Both the position numbers and the translations under genes were made by a program. The notes under the pieces are model-generated. The model made no database searches. It was not told the DNA's origin and saw only the letters and a list, made by a program, of their open reading frames with translations. From the NCBI RefSeq assembly GCF_007752935.1, contig NZ_CP036319.1, positions 3,410,001 to 3,474,000 on the forward strand: a stretch of DNA of 64,000 nt, read 5' to 3'. This document shows, piece after piece, positions 28,320 to 36,285 of this stretch. The DNA comes from Crateriforma conspicua (GTDB taxonomy: Bacteria > Planctomycetota > Planctomycetia > Pirellulales > Pirellulaceae). Position 1 is the stretch's first letter. Every line of letters begins with the position of its first letter.

Positions 28320-28829
28320 GGTGATGAAAAGTTCTTCTTCGTCGATCGTTGGGGATGGCAACCTAAACGGCCGGTGGGGTTCGGCAAAGTCCAGGGACTT
28401 GGCGGGACGTCGCCGTCCTAGGCGATCGCCACGGCATTGCGCGATGGGCCACCTGAATTGGCTACCAAAGGAATCCTCAGAAGCAATTTTCATGCCATAG
28501 CGTCGGTTCCGATTCGAACGAACGCTTTCCGCGAGATTGAGTCCGTATCGCGAGCTTGGGTGTCCGCAAATGCACCGATCTGGACGGTGGCCGGTCAGGC
28601 TTTGGCGTACAAACGTAGCCCGCACAAACGGGTGAACAAGTTGGGCGGCCAGCCGGACCATCATCGGCGCGGTCTTTGCGACCGGAGGAAGCGTCCGCCG
28701 AACCATCTCGCGGTTTTTCGCGGTGTGCGACTCAGTTCACGGCGACGCCGGCGCCACGAAGCAGATTCAAACAAGCCGGCACGACACCGCTACATTCATT
28801 CATTCGTTCATTGCCACGCAGCCTGCTTC
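28320..28829. other. Divergent intergenic region, HPt / photolyase
   Basis: About 510 bases. No gene is supported; the long plus-strand frame from 28437 has no photolyase-like sequence before residue 132. A short attc-type simple repeat lies at about 28794-28811, just before the photolyase start. Promoters for both flanking genes are expected here. Confidence 0.4.
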
Positions 28830-30209
28830 ATGACCAGCCGACTGATCCCTGAATCGCGAACCCGACGTCTGAACGACCACGACCCCGTCGACGGCAAGTA
28901 TGTGCTGTACTGGATGCGGCACAGCCAACGCAGCGAACAAAACCACGCTTTGGAATTTGCCGTCCGCCGCGCGAACGATCTGGGAAAGCCGCTGTTGGTG
29001 GCCGTCGGCATCGGTGACGACCCGTCGGTACGGACCGAGCGACAGATGCGTTTCCAGCTGGAAGGCTTGCACGAAACCGCCGGCGCCCTGCAACGACGAA
29101 ACATTGCAATGGTCGTCCGCAAGGAGAGTCCGATCGACGTGGCGACGGATTTGGCGGGCGATGCCTGTGAAGTCGTTTGCGACCGGGGATACCTGCGTCA
29201 TGACCGCCAATGGGTGGACAGGCTCCGGCGCGAAGCCGACCGGCCGGTTTGGCAGATCGAATCGAATGTGATCGTCCCGGTTGAAATGGCGTCAGACGAT
29301 CGTGAGTACGCGGCACGAACGATTCGTTCACAGTTGCAAGAAGCGGCCGAGCAAACGTTAGGCGAATTGGCGACCACACCGATCGACAACGCGGCTGATG
29401 GTCTGTCGATCAACGGGATCGATCTGGATGATCTGGACACCTGTGTGCAATCGCTGGACTTGGATCACACGGTCGCCAAGTGTGACGAGTTCGACGGCGG
29501 GACATCGCAAGCCAGGTCGCGATTGAATGCTTTCTTGAAAGATTCGTTGGACGAATATCGTGATGACATCTCGGTGGTCCGGCCGCATTGTTCCATGCTG
29601 AGCCCCTATTTGCACTTCGGACAAATCAGCCCGCTGAAGGTGGCTCTGGAAGTCAGACAGGCCGGCGGGAACCAAGAAAGCACGGCGGAATTCATCGAGG
29701 AATTGCTAGTCCGGCGTGAACTGGCGATCAACTTCGTCCACTACGATTCCGATTATGACGGTTTGGACTGTTTGCCCGATTGGGCCCGCAAAACGCTGCA
29801 AAAACACGAATCCGACGCGCGACCGGAACACTACACCGCGTCGGAACTTGAAAACGGCCAGACAGGCGATCCGGTTTGGAATGCCGCGATGACGGAGATG
29901 CGTTGTCGCGGATACCTGCACAACCATTTGCGGATGTACTGGGGCAAGCGAATTTTGGCTTGGACGAACACCATTCAACACGCGTATCGCGTCACTCTGG
30001 ATTTGAACAACAAGTACTTCTACGACGGAAATGATCCTAATTCGTTTGCCAACGTCGCATGGGTCTTCGGCAATCACGATCGCGCCTTCGGCGAACGAGA
30101 CGTGTTCGGAAAAGTGCGGACGATGACGACCAGCGGGCTGGACCGAAAGATCGACACCGATGCTTACGTGCGGGCGATCGCAGAACGTTTCGCGGCATCG
30201 ACGGCATAA
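28830..30209 (+). CDS. Class II CPD photolyase
   Basis: 459 residues, normal for class II deoxyribodipyrimidine photolyases, which use FADH- and blue light to split cyclobutane pyrimidine dimers. The N-terminal Rossmann domain begins YVLYWMRHSQRSEQNHALE, typical of class II. The FAD-binding helical half has SMLSPYLHFGQISP, LLVRRELAINFVHY, HNHLRMYWGKRILAWT and LNNKYFYDGNDPNSFANVAW, all class II signatures. The ATG at 28830 gives the usual N-terminus. It lies close to a LOV-containing kinase, another kinase and an HPt protein, so light or UV control is plausible, though no direct link is visible in the sequence. Confidence 0.93.
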   Translation: MTSRLIPESRTRRLNDHDPVDGKYVLYWMRHSQRSEQNHALEFAVRRANDLGKPLLVAVGIGDDPSVRTERQMRFQLEGLHETAGALQRRNIAMVVRKESPIDVATDLAGDACEVVCDRGYLRHDRQWVDRLRREADRPVWQIESNVIVPVEMASDDREYAARTIRSQLQEAAEQTLGELATTPIDNAADGLSINGIDLDDLDTCVQSLDLDHTVAKCDEFDGGTSQARSRLNAFLKDSLDEYRDDISVVRPHCSMLSPYLHFGQISPLKVALEVRQAGGNQESTAEFIEELLVRRELAINFVHYDSDYDGLDCLPDWARKTLQKHESDARPEHYTASELENGQTGDPVWNAAMTEMRCRGYLHNHLRMYWGKRILAWTNTIQHAYRVTLDLNNKYFYDGNDPNSFANVAWVFGNHDRAFGERDVFGKVRTMTTSGLDRKIDTDAYVRAIAERFAASTA

Positions 30210-30385
30210 TTCCGGCACACTGGCACGGTGGTTGCATTTTCATCACGAATGCCGCGAAACCGCACCTCATCGTGGGTAATGCGGCCCGTCGTATCACGAT
30301 GGCTTCGCTTTGGTCTCAATTTGAAAAACCGACGCGTCCCTAACCGATCTCATTCATCAAAAAACCGATCCTGGAGAATACGAAA

Positions 30386-30613
30386 ATGCTTGCCAACGAA
30401 CTGATGGTCCAGACCAACCATGGAATCACGTTTCCGGTCGTCGGCGTTGCCGATTTGAATCGCAAAACGGAACCCCCATGCGGCTGTACAAAACAACCCA
30501 ATGCACCGGAGATTCAACGGCAAACCAAGCGGGCTGCTACCGTGGCCAACACGCCGGACGGCGCCCAGGTCGGCGATCTGGCGACCGGCGACGCCACCCC
30601 CAGCACCCGCTGA
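30386..30613 (+). CDS. Small hypothetical protein
   Basis: 75 residues. The ATG is preceded by CTGGAG at a good distance, one of the few clear ribosome sites in the window, and the third codon positions are GC-rich as in real genes here. The sequence contains a CGC-like Cys cluster (PPCGCTKQP) in an otherwise polar, Thr/Ala-rich chain with no hydrophobic span. I recognise no family. A frame of similar length overlaps it at 30478-30723, so the reading frame is not certain. Confidence 0.4.
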   Translation: MLANELMVQTNHGITFPVVGVADLNRKTEPPCGCTKQPNAPEIQRQTKRAATVANTPDGAQVGDLATGDATPSTR

Positions 30614-31047
30614 ACCCCAGCGGCGACGATTTGGCTGGGGCGTTCCCTCCGGCGGTCTGCTGTACTGGGATGCATCGGCCGACCAAATCTCCCTTGGTCG
30701 GTCACGTGGGCGGATTCGGATGATTTCGGTACAGCGGAGCATTCCCAATTTGCGGATCGCTGGCGCCAATCACGGCGATCGCTGCCGAATGCAAAACTGC
30801 TGGCCCGACAAGCACCCGGCCATGCAAACAGCAAAACCTGAAGCCCGACGTTGAATCTCGCGAAACATCCACCTTGCGGGATGATCGACCAGGTCCGGGC
30901 TTCGGACTGAACAAATGATTCCTTTCTGCCCATTCTGGGCACTCACCCCGCGTCTTTGTCCGACGCTGGCACGGCACTTGCGTCCGTCGATTGGACTCCT
31001 GTCAGTCATGCTGATCGACAAACGGTCCAGACAACCAGTATTCTCTT
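30614..31047. other. Intergenic region, no gene seen
   Basis: About 430 bases before the NtrC-type activator gene. Overlapping short frames on both strands show no recognisable product. I see no clear terminator or operator. Confidence 0.35.
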
Positions 31048-32604
31048 GTGACGCAAAGCTCTATGACCTCCGGACTCGCCTCCACTGACACTCAGTCGGC
31101 CCCACAATCGAAGTGGTGCAAACCTATGCCCAATCTGTTGGTGATCGATGACGATCGCACCATCTTGACTTTCGCCGAACGATGCCTGGCGCCGATCGCC
31201 GATGTGACCACCGCGTCCAGTGCCGAAGCGGGATTGAAACAGTTGCGGAATGGTGATTTCGACGCGGTTTTGCTGGATATTCAGCTGCCCGATCAGAACG
31301 GTTTGGCCGTCTATTGCGAAATCCGTGAACACGATCGCCGGATCCCGGTGATCTTCATGACGATCGAAGCGGCCAGCGGCACCGCCATCGAAGCGATGCA
31401 GTTGGGTGCGTTCGACTACATCGCCAAACCGCTGAGCGCCGAACCGCTGCGTGATCTGGTCGAACGTGCAATCGAACAGCGTCAGATCAGTAGTGTGCCG
31501 GTGGCGATTTCGGCCGACGAGAGCGATGAGCAATCAAACGGTGAACTTTTCATCGGTCGATCTCCGGCCATGCTGAGCGTTTTCAAGTCGATCGGCAAAG
31601 TTAGTAAGCAAAATGTTCCGATCCTGGTCCGCGGCGAGAGCGGTACGGGCAAGGAATTGGTTGCACGTGCCCTGTATCAGTACAGCCATCGCAGCGACGA
31701 AACCTTCTTGGCGGTTAACTGTGCGGCGCTGCCCGACAATTTGCTCGAAAGCGAGTTGTTCGGCCACGAAAAAGGCGCCTTCACCGGCGCAGAATCGCGA
31801 CGGATCGGTAAGTTCGAACAGTGCAACGGCGGCACGTTGTTCCTGGACGAAATCGGCGACATGGCGCCTTCGGTTCAGGCTAAGGTGTTGCGAGTCCTGC
31901 AAGAACAACGTTTCGAAAGGGTCGGCGGCAACAAAGAACTGACGACCGATGTGCGGATCATCGCCGCGACGAACCGGCCGTTGGAACAGATGGTCGATGA
32001 CGGTGACTACCGCGAAGACCTGTTGTACCGACTGAACGGCGTGACGATTGAATTGCCGCCGCTGAGAGAACGGTTGAGCGACGTTCCGGCACTGATTCAC
32101 TTCTTTTTGGTTCAAGCCAAGCAGGAGTTCAACAAGCCCGACTTGGAAGGCCTTTCGCCCGAAGCCGTCGATCTGTTGACCCAGTACCAATGGCCGGGGA
32201 ATGTTCGACAGCTTCGTGCCGTGATTCGTCGCGCGGTGTTGGACGCCGTCATGCCGGTGATCACCGCCGAAGGGTTTCCCAGCGAAATTCGTCGCGTTGC
32301 TTCGCCGGAAGGCCAATCAACCACGACGGATCAAAACAGCGGCGATACAGGTTCGACACAGCAACCGGGCCGTGCTTTGCCCGATTTGGTGACGCGGCTG
32401 TTGAAGGAAAAATCCACCAGCCTGTACAGCGAAGCGATGGAGTACATGGAACGCTTCGTCATCGCCGAAGTGCTGCGGCACACCGATGGGAATCAAAGTC
32501 AGGCGGCGGAGATTCTGGGCATCACCCGCGGAAAGCTTCGCGACCGAATCAATTCGTACAACATCACCTTGAAAGCAGACGTTCAAGTCGATTCGGTCGA
32601 TTGA
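31048..32604 (+). CDS. Sigma-54-dependent response regulator (NtrC family)
   Basis: About 518 residues with the full three-domain plan: receiver (Asp about 77 in FDAVLLDIQLPDQNG), AAA+ sigma-54 activator domain (Walker A GESGTGKE, then the sigma-54-contacting GAFTGA loop, Walker B GGTLFLDEIGDM) and a C-terminal Fis-type helix-turn-helix (GNQSQAAEILGITRGKL). When phosphorylated it should activate sigma-54 promoters. The start may be the GTG at 31048 or the ATGs at 31063 or 31126; MPNLLVIDDD at 31126 is where most receivers begin. No histidine kinase is directly adjacent, so the cognate sensor could be one of the orphan kinases upstream. Confidence 0.92.
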   Translation: MTQSSMTSGLASTDTQSAPQSKWCKPMPNLLVIDDDRTILTFAERCLAPIADVTTASSAEAGLKQLRNGDFDAVLLDIQLPDQNGLAVYCEIREHDRRIPVIFMTIEAASGTAIEAMQLGAFDYIAKPLSAEPLRDLVERAIEQRQISSVPVAISADESDEQSNGELFIGRSPAMLSVFKSIGKVSKQNVPILVRGESGTGKELVARALYQYSHRSDETFLAVNCAALPDNLLESELFGHEKGAFTGAESRRIGKFEQCNGGTLFLDEIGDMAPSVQAKVLRVLQEQRFERVGGNKELTTDVRIIAATNRPLEQMVDDGDYREDLLYRLNGVTIELPPLRERLSDVPALIHFFLVQAKQEFNKPDLEGLSPEAVDLLTQYQWPGNVRQLRAVIRRAVLDAVMPVITAEGFPSEIRRVASPEGQSTTTDQNSGDTGSTQQPGRALPDLVTRLLKEKSTSLYSEAMEYMERFVIAEVLRHTDGNQSQAAEILGITRGKLRDRINSYNITLKADVQVDSVD

Positions 32605-32741
32605 ACCAGATCATGATTGAATAGTTTCGCACTGGTTCAATTCCTGTTTTTGGCTGAATCGTCTTGCAGCCAGCCGTAACCACGCTCATCGATGGTTCGA
32701 AATCTTAGGCCGACCTCAATGCCGGCCGGGCGTTGGTCGCA

Positions 32742-32775
32742 CAAAAAAAAGAGCCGCATGGATGACATGCAGCTC
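32742..32775 (-). terminator. Rho-independent terminator
   Basis: On the minus strand, gagctgcatg pairs with catgcggctc (one mismatch) around a short loop and is followed by a run of about nine T residues. It lies 67 bases after the stop of the last gene of the five-gene envelope operon. Confidence 0.82.
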
Positions 32776-32841
32776 AATGAATTTCCGCAGTCAACGCTCT
32801 TGTTTAATGACGGCGAACGTTGACCGAGGTTGAAAATCGGA

Positions 32842-33093
32842 TCAGGGTTTGATCTTCCAACCGACCACGATCCCAAACGCGAACGCCCAGCAGGCGGCTA
32901 CGTCCGGATGATCCTTGGCGTAGGACTTTGCCAAGCTGAATAAGTCCTGTGCCGGTTCTTTGACATAGTGGTCGGCCGCACGTGAACCGTAGGTTGCCGC
33001 GGTGTTCGCCGCTTTGTGCATGGTTTCACGAGCCTGTTCGGCTGCTTGGCTAGATCCCGTTTCCGGATGATTGGTGGTGGTGCTGTTATCCAT
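32842..33093 (-). CDS. Small DUF883-like membrane-anchored protein
   Basis: 83 residues, last gene of a five-gene operon. A helical polar region (QAAEQARETMHKAANTAATYGSRAADHYV) precedes a short hydrophobic tail (ACWAFAFGIVVGWKIKP), the layout of DUF883/ElaB-type proteins, which bind ribosomes or the inner membrane in enterobacteria. AGGAG is six bases upstream of the ATG. A strong terminator follows. It probably functions with the other short membrane proteins encoded upstream. Confidence 0.7.
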   Translation of the reverse strand: MDNSTTTNHPETGSSQAAEQARETMHKAANTAATYGSRAADHYVKEPAQDLFSLAKSYAKDHPDVAACWAFAFGIVVGWKIKP

Positions 33094-33095
33094 GA

Positions 33096-33659
33096 TTATC
33101 TCCTGTGTAATGGCGTTGTCGTGGTCGGATCGACCGGGAATGGTGCGTCGCCAGGTGTGGGCGACGTGGTGGTGACGTACGACGGATCGACGTCGTGATG
33201 CCGCGGATCGAAATCCGTGGGCGGTTCTTTATGTCGCGGGAACGATTCGTCGCGAAAAACGTTGCGCGGCGAGCTATCGGGTGCAACCAAAGTGGCTTTC
33301 AACCAGCGGAAGTTTTCCGCCATCTCCGACTGCGATTGTCCCAACGCTTCACCGACCTTTCCGACAGCGGATGCCGCCAGTGCCAGTAACCCGCCGACGA
33401 TCGCGAACATCAGCACGGACACGATCAGCAACGATGCTCCGGTGGAAAGTCCTGACAGCTCGTGCAGGACAAAGCCCAGTGACATGATGAACACGGTCAG
33501 GGTTGCGCCGCCCAGTGCCAATGCGGTGATGGACAACGCAGCGGCTTTCGTCGCTTTTCGCTGTGCGGCCTGAGCGTCCACGCTGAACAGTTGGATCTGC
33601 AGTTCGAACAAATCCAAGATGTCGCGTAGGACGCGTCGAATCGGTGTTGTTTTCGTCAT
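33096..33659 (-). CDS. Phage holin-like / DUF1469 membrane protein
   Basis: 187 residues. A basic N-terminal helix (RRVLRDILDLFELQIQLFSVDAQ) leads to two long hydrophobic spans (about 40-62 and 72-96), as in the putative actinobacterial holin-X / DUF1469 (YqjE) family. The C-terminal 70 residues are polar and Pro/Thr-rich. Despite the name, such proteins are normally chromosomal envelope proteins co-encoded with DUF883 and YqjK-type genes, as here. There is no other phage gene nearby. It ends three bases before the start of the next gene in the operon. Confidence 0.75.
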   Translation of the reverse strand: MTKTTPIRRVLRDILDLFELQIQLFSVDAQAAQRKATKAAALSITALALGGATLTVFIMSLGFVLHELSGLSTGASLLIVSVLMFAIVGGLLALAASAVGKVGEALGQSQSEMAENFRWLKATLVAPDSSPRNVFRDESFPRHKEPPTDFDPRHHDVDPSYVTTTSPTPGDAPFPVDPTTTTPLHRR

Positions 33660-33663
33660 CGGA

Positions 33664-33924
33664 TCACTTCAGCTTTCGTTTGACGATCCAGCCCATCGTC
33701 GCACCAAGGGTTGCCGCCGCGATCACGGCGGCGACACTGTGGCGCCCGATTAGGTTGCGAACACGTTGGTTGACGGAGGGTCCCGAAACGTCCGATGGAT
33801 TGCCCCGCATCGGGGCCGCGGACGGACGCGACGCGGCAGCAAGTCCTGACGACGGCAAGCTCGTTTGACGGTGGCGGTCGTCGTAATACTCCGGCCATCC
33901 GTTATTCTTTGGTGGTGCAATCAT
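33664..33924 (-). CDS. Small single-span protein of the envelope operon
   Basis: 86 residues. The first 55 are polar and Ser/Pro-rich; residues about 60-80 form one glycine- and alanine-rich span (VAAVIAAATLGATMGWIV) ending in basic KRKLK, like the C-terminal anchors of YqjD/ElaB proteins. No known catalytic motif. It lies between the 138-residue protein and the holin-like gene with only a few bases on each side, so it is surely co-transcribed. The family assignment is tentative. Confidence 0.6.
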   Translation of the reverse strand: MIAPPKNNGWPEYYDDRHRQTSLPSSGLAAASRPSAAPMRGNPSDVSGPSVNQRVRNLIGRHSVAAVIAAATLGATMGWIVKRKLK

Positions 33925-33934
33925 GGTTGTTGAA

Positions 33935-34351
33935 TCACTTTCGAGCGCCCCCGGACGATCGCCCTAGGAAGGCGGATTCCAGTTTGCTGGCAGCAAAACG
34001 GGTCGCCTGACGTATCGCGATCGCGCCGACAGCCCCAGCCATTCCGCCCAAGATGCTTTTCTTGGGAACGTTTGGGCTCTGGGATGACGGCTCGTGGTGA
34101 TTCCGTGCGGTTGCGACGTGATGCGTTCCGGATGGGGAAGCGTCTTTCCGCCGTGGCACCAAGGCGTAGGCGACCGCGGCGGTCGTCGCTAGCGTCAGCA
34201 CTGGAAACCTGCGGACGTAGTAACGCCAATCGGTAAGCTGCTGGACTTGGTGCCGAGCGTTGTCGACGTCGTAGGGCAATTCGGTCCGAATTTCCCTCAT
34301 CCGTCGCTTGATTGCTTCGGCCTGTTTTTCGTTTGCGAGCGTTTTGGTCAT
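33935..34351 (-). CDS. Membrane-associated protein of the envelope operon
   Basis: 138 residues. The N-terminal half is a charged helix (EKQAEAIKRRMREIRTELPYDVDNARHQ, shortened here) followed by a hydrophobic stretch (FPVLTLATTAAVAYALV). The C-terminal half has a polar linker and a weakly hydrophobic Gly/Ala-rich segment (ILGGMAGAVGAIAIRQ). This resembles DUF3618-type proteins that accompany DUF883 and holin-like genes. It is the second gene of the operon, after the CsbD-like gene. Function unknown; a structural or stress role is likely. Confidence 0.6.
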   Translation of the reverse strand: MTKTLANEKQAEAIKRRMREIRTELPYDVDNARHQVQQLTDWRYYVRRFPVLTLATTAAVAYALVPRRKDASPSGTHHVATARNHHEPSSQSPNVPKKSILGGMAGAVGAIAIRQATRFAASKLESAFLGRSSGGARK

Positions 34352-34373
34352 GATCAGTCGTCGTCTTACGGTT

Positions 34374-34808
34374 TCACCGGCGCTTGTTCATAAAGAACAA
34401 CGCACCCGCGGCCAGTCCCAGCCCGAATGCCACCGCCAAAGCTTCACCCGGACGTGACCGCACGGAATCGGCGACCTTGGCGGAATAGTCGACACTCTGG
34501 TCGGAAACACGTCGGTAACCATCACGCAGATAGGCGGCGGCGTCATCGGCGATTTGCTGAGCGGTTTCGCCATACTGTTTGGCAGCGTCACCGACCTGTT
34601 GCGAGACCGATCCGCCGGACATCAAGCGGTCAAGAAAGTTTTCGACTTCACGCTGCGTGGCGCCCGTTTTCTGCTGGACCATGCCGACCAATTGTTCGGT
34701 CGAGCCTTTGGCGCGTTGCAAGTCGTCTTCGGTCAATTGACCCCAATGTTCGCGCAGTTCGCCTTTCACTTCGTTCCAGCGACCCAACAGTTCTTCGCGT
34801 TTAATCAT
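34374..34808 (-). CDS. CsbD-DUF883 fusion, first gene of an envelope-stress operon
   Basis: 144 residues. The N-terminus matches the CsbD family ([21 protein letters not shown], shortened), a general-stress protein induced in many bacteria. The rest is a helical DUF883/ElaB-like region ([22 protein letters not shown]) with a C-terminal anchor ([18 protein letters not shown]) ending in NKRR. The two parts are usually separate proteins. The start ATG is at 34808, and the promoter should lie in the gap to 35333. The four following genes on this strand encode short membrane proteins, so the operon may protect the cell envelope under stress. Confidence 0.78.
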   Translation of the reverse strand: MIKREELLGRWNEVKGELREHWGQLTEDDLQRAKGSTEQLVGMVQQKTGATQREVENFLDRLMSGGSVSQQVGDAAKQYGETAQQIADDAAAYLRDGYRRVSDQSVDYSAKVADSVRSRPGEALAVAFGLGLAAGALFFMNKRR

Positions 34809-35332
34809 TTTTTCAATCCTTCAATGTTCGTAGGCTCATTTCATCTCAATCTCGGCGATCACGTCACTGCGTCATTGCCGGTTACGAGACGGATGAAATG
34901 CATTGGCCGTACCAAACCGTCGATGGGGCGGTCTGGATTCGGGCTTGGGCGGAACGATTGACGATCGCAAAAATTAACGAGTGCGCCCGCGATTTACCGA
35001 GTGAAACCGCTTTCGGTGGGGCCCGGGTTGGAGGCCAAAATCTTGACACTGCGAATTTGCCGACGGAGGCGACGTCGGGCACCAAGTACGCATCGAGGCT
35101 GACGGGTCATGCTTCAGCCTGTTGGCAAACCGATCAACGCCGTGACCGATGGATGCGACGGAGGCGATGTCTTCGGCATCGGTCCGCGAATTGCAAGCTC
35201 TTCGTACACGAGCCGAAATGCTCTGCACGACGTCGTGGGGACAACACCCGACGTGACAAAGTTCTTCAAGACTTCGCGATCGCGCTGTTGCCGAACGCCA
35301 AACCTTCCCCCAAACCAAGATCGAATGGAAAT
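34809..35332. other. Divergent intergenic region, no gene seen
   Basis: About 520 bases between the CsbD-type operon and the TIGR03067 gene. The plus-strand frame from 34898 is open throughout, but its product before residue 146 is basic and unlike any family, so I treat it as non-coding. Promoters for both sides are expected. Confidence 0.4.
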
Positions 35333-35842
35333 ATGAAAGACATATTGGAAATCGGCGTGATTGCCGCCGGCCTGACATTGACCGCGTTCACGCCACTGGC
35401 CGCCAAAGAACCGACGAAAGATTGGTCGAAAACCTTGTCTGGAGTCTGGGAGATCAAGGAAGGCGTCACGATGGGACGCCCGATGACCGAGCAAGAAAAG
35501 GAAGGGGCGACAATCGTCGTCGATAAAGATGCGATTGTGACCTACGATGCGGATAAGAACGAACTGTATCGGGCCAAGTATTCGATTGATGCATCCGCAC
35601 AGCCGATGCAGATCAACATGGTCACCGACATGAAGGGGCAAGAGCGATCGATCGCATTGGGTATCGTGAAAATGAACGGCGATGATCGTTGGTCGTTGGC
35701 CTATGCACTGCCGGGCAACGATCGGCCCACCCAATTCCAATCGCCTACCGGCAGCAAAGTGATGTATTTCAAGCTGCGTCGTGACGAATCGCAACGTGGA
35801 TTGACTCCGTCGGTCGATGATGCCGACGAATTGTCTAACTAA
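35333..35842 (+). CDS. Secreted TIGR03067-type protein
   Basis: 169 residues from the ATG at 35333. A signal sequence (IGVIAAGLTLTAFTPLAA) is followed by one small beta-rich domain whose layout fits TIGR03067, a family frequent in Planctomycetes: SGVWEIKEG near the start, a repeated strand pattern, the GIVKMNGDDRWSLAYA segment and the RPTQF motif near the end. No catalytic residue is known for the family. A terminator follows 30 bases after the stop, so it is probably a single-gene unit. Confidence 0.75.
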   Translation: MKDILEIGVIAAGLTLTAFTPLAAKEPTKDWSKTLSGVWEIKEGVTMGRPMTEQEKEGATIVVDKDAIVTYDADKNELYRAKYSIDASAQPMQINMVTDMKGQERSIALGIVKMNGDDRWSLAYALPGNDRPTQFQSPTGSKVMYFKLRRDESQRGLTPSVDDADELSN

Positions 35843-35873
35843 TCCACCCTTGAAGACAAAACTTTCGAACTGG

Positions 35874-35907
35874 CCCGATGCGACCGCGAATCGCATCGGG
35901 TATTTTC
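35874..35907 (+). terminator. Rho-independent terminator
   Basis: cccgatgcg pairs with cgcatcggg around a nine-base loop, followed by tattttcg. It lies 32 bases after the stop of the TIGR03067 gene. The T-run is short, so strength is uncertain. Confidence 0.65.
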
Positions 35908-36285
35908 GTTGCGCCGATGCGGTGATGGCCGGCTTTCACGTTGCCTGTCTTCGCCAAACGTTGCCTATCTTTGCCAAACGAAGGGCGATCGAACCGAGTG
36001 GGACCAACCTGTTCGGCTCACCAGAGTGACTGCAAACGATTGTCGAGGGTTGTGCAGATGCAGGAGGAACCAAAGGGGTTGTCGGGAGATCACTGACCGC
36101 AAGATTCAGCTAGAAAGTGAATTCTCGATGAGGTCGACGATCCGATTTGCTGAAATGCCCGCAAATGGTTCTGCGAGCGATTGAACGATCGGGTGGCCGG
36201 TTGAATAATCCTTTCCGCGTCGCCCCGACCGTATCGAGGGCGTTGATCCGCGGAACGGATTTTCGCAATCTGCTTTTTCTTCTTC
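35908..36285. other. Intergenic region with a short direct repeat
   Basis: About 380 bases before the sulfatase gene. A 20-base unit occurs twice in tandem at 35939-35958 and 35959-35978 (cgttgcct.tctt.gccaaa, two differences). Nothing else is clear; the sulfatase promoter should be here. Confidence 0.45.

Noticed and set aside
28437-28829. N-terminal extension of the photolyase
   Set aside because: The in-frame sequence before 28830 is basic and unlike any photolyase; the family start fits the ATG at 28830.
33096-33659. Prophage, because of a holin-like protein
   Set aside because: No other phage gene is nearby; DUF1469-type proteins occur in chromosomal operons like this one.
34898-35332. 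Long N-terminal extension of the TIGR03067 protein
   Set aside because: It would hide the signal peptide that starts at 35333 and has no family-like sequence.
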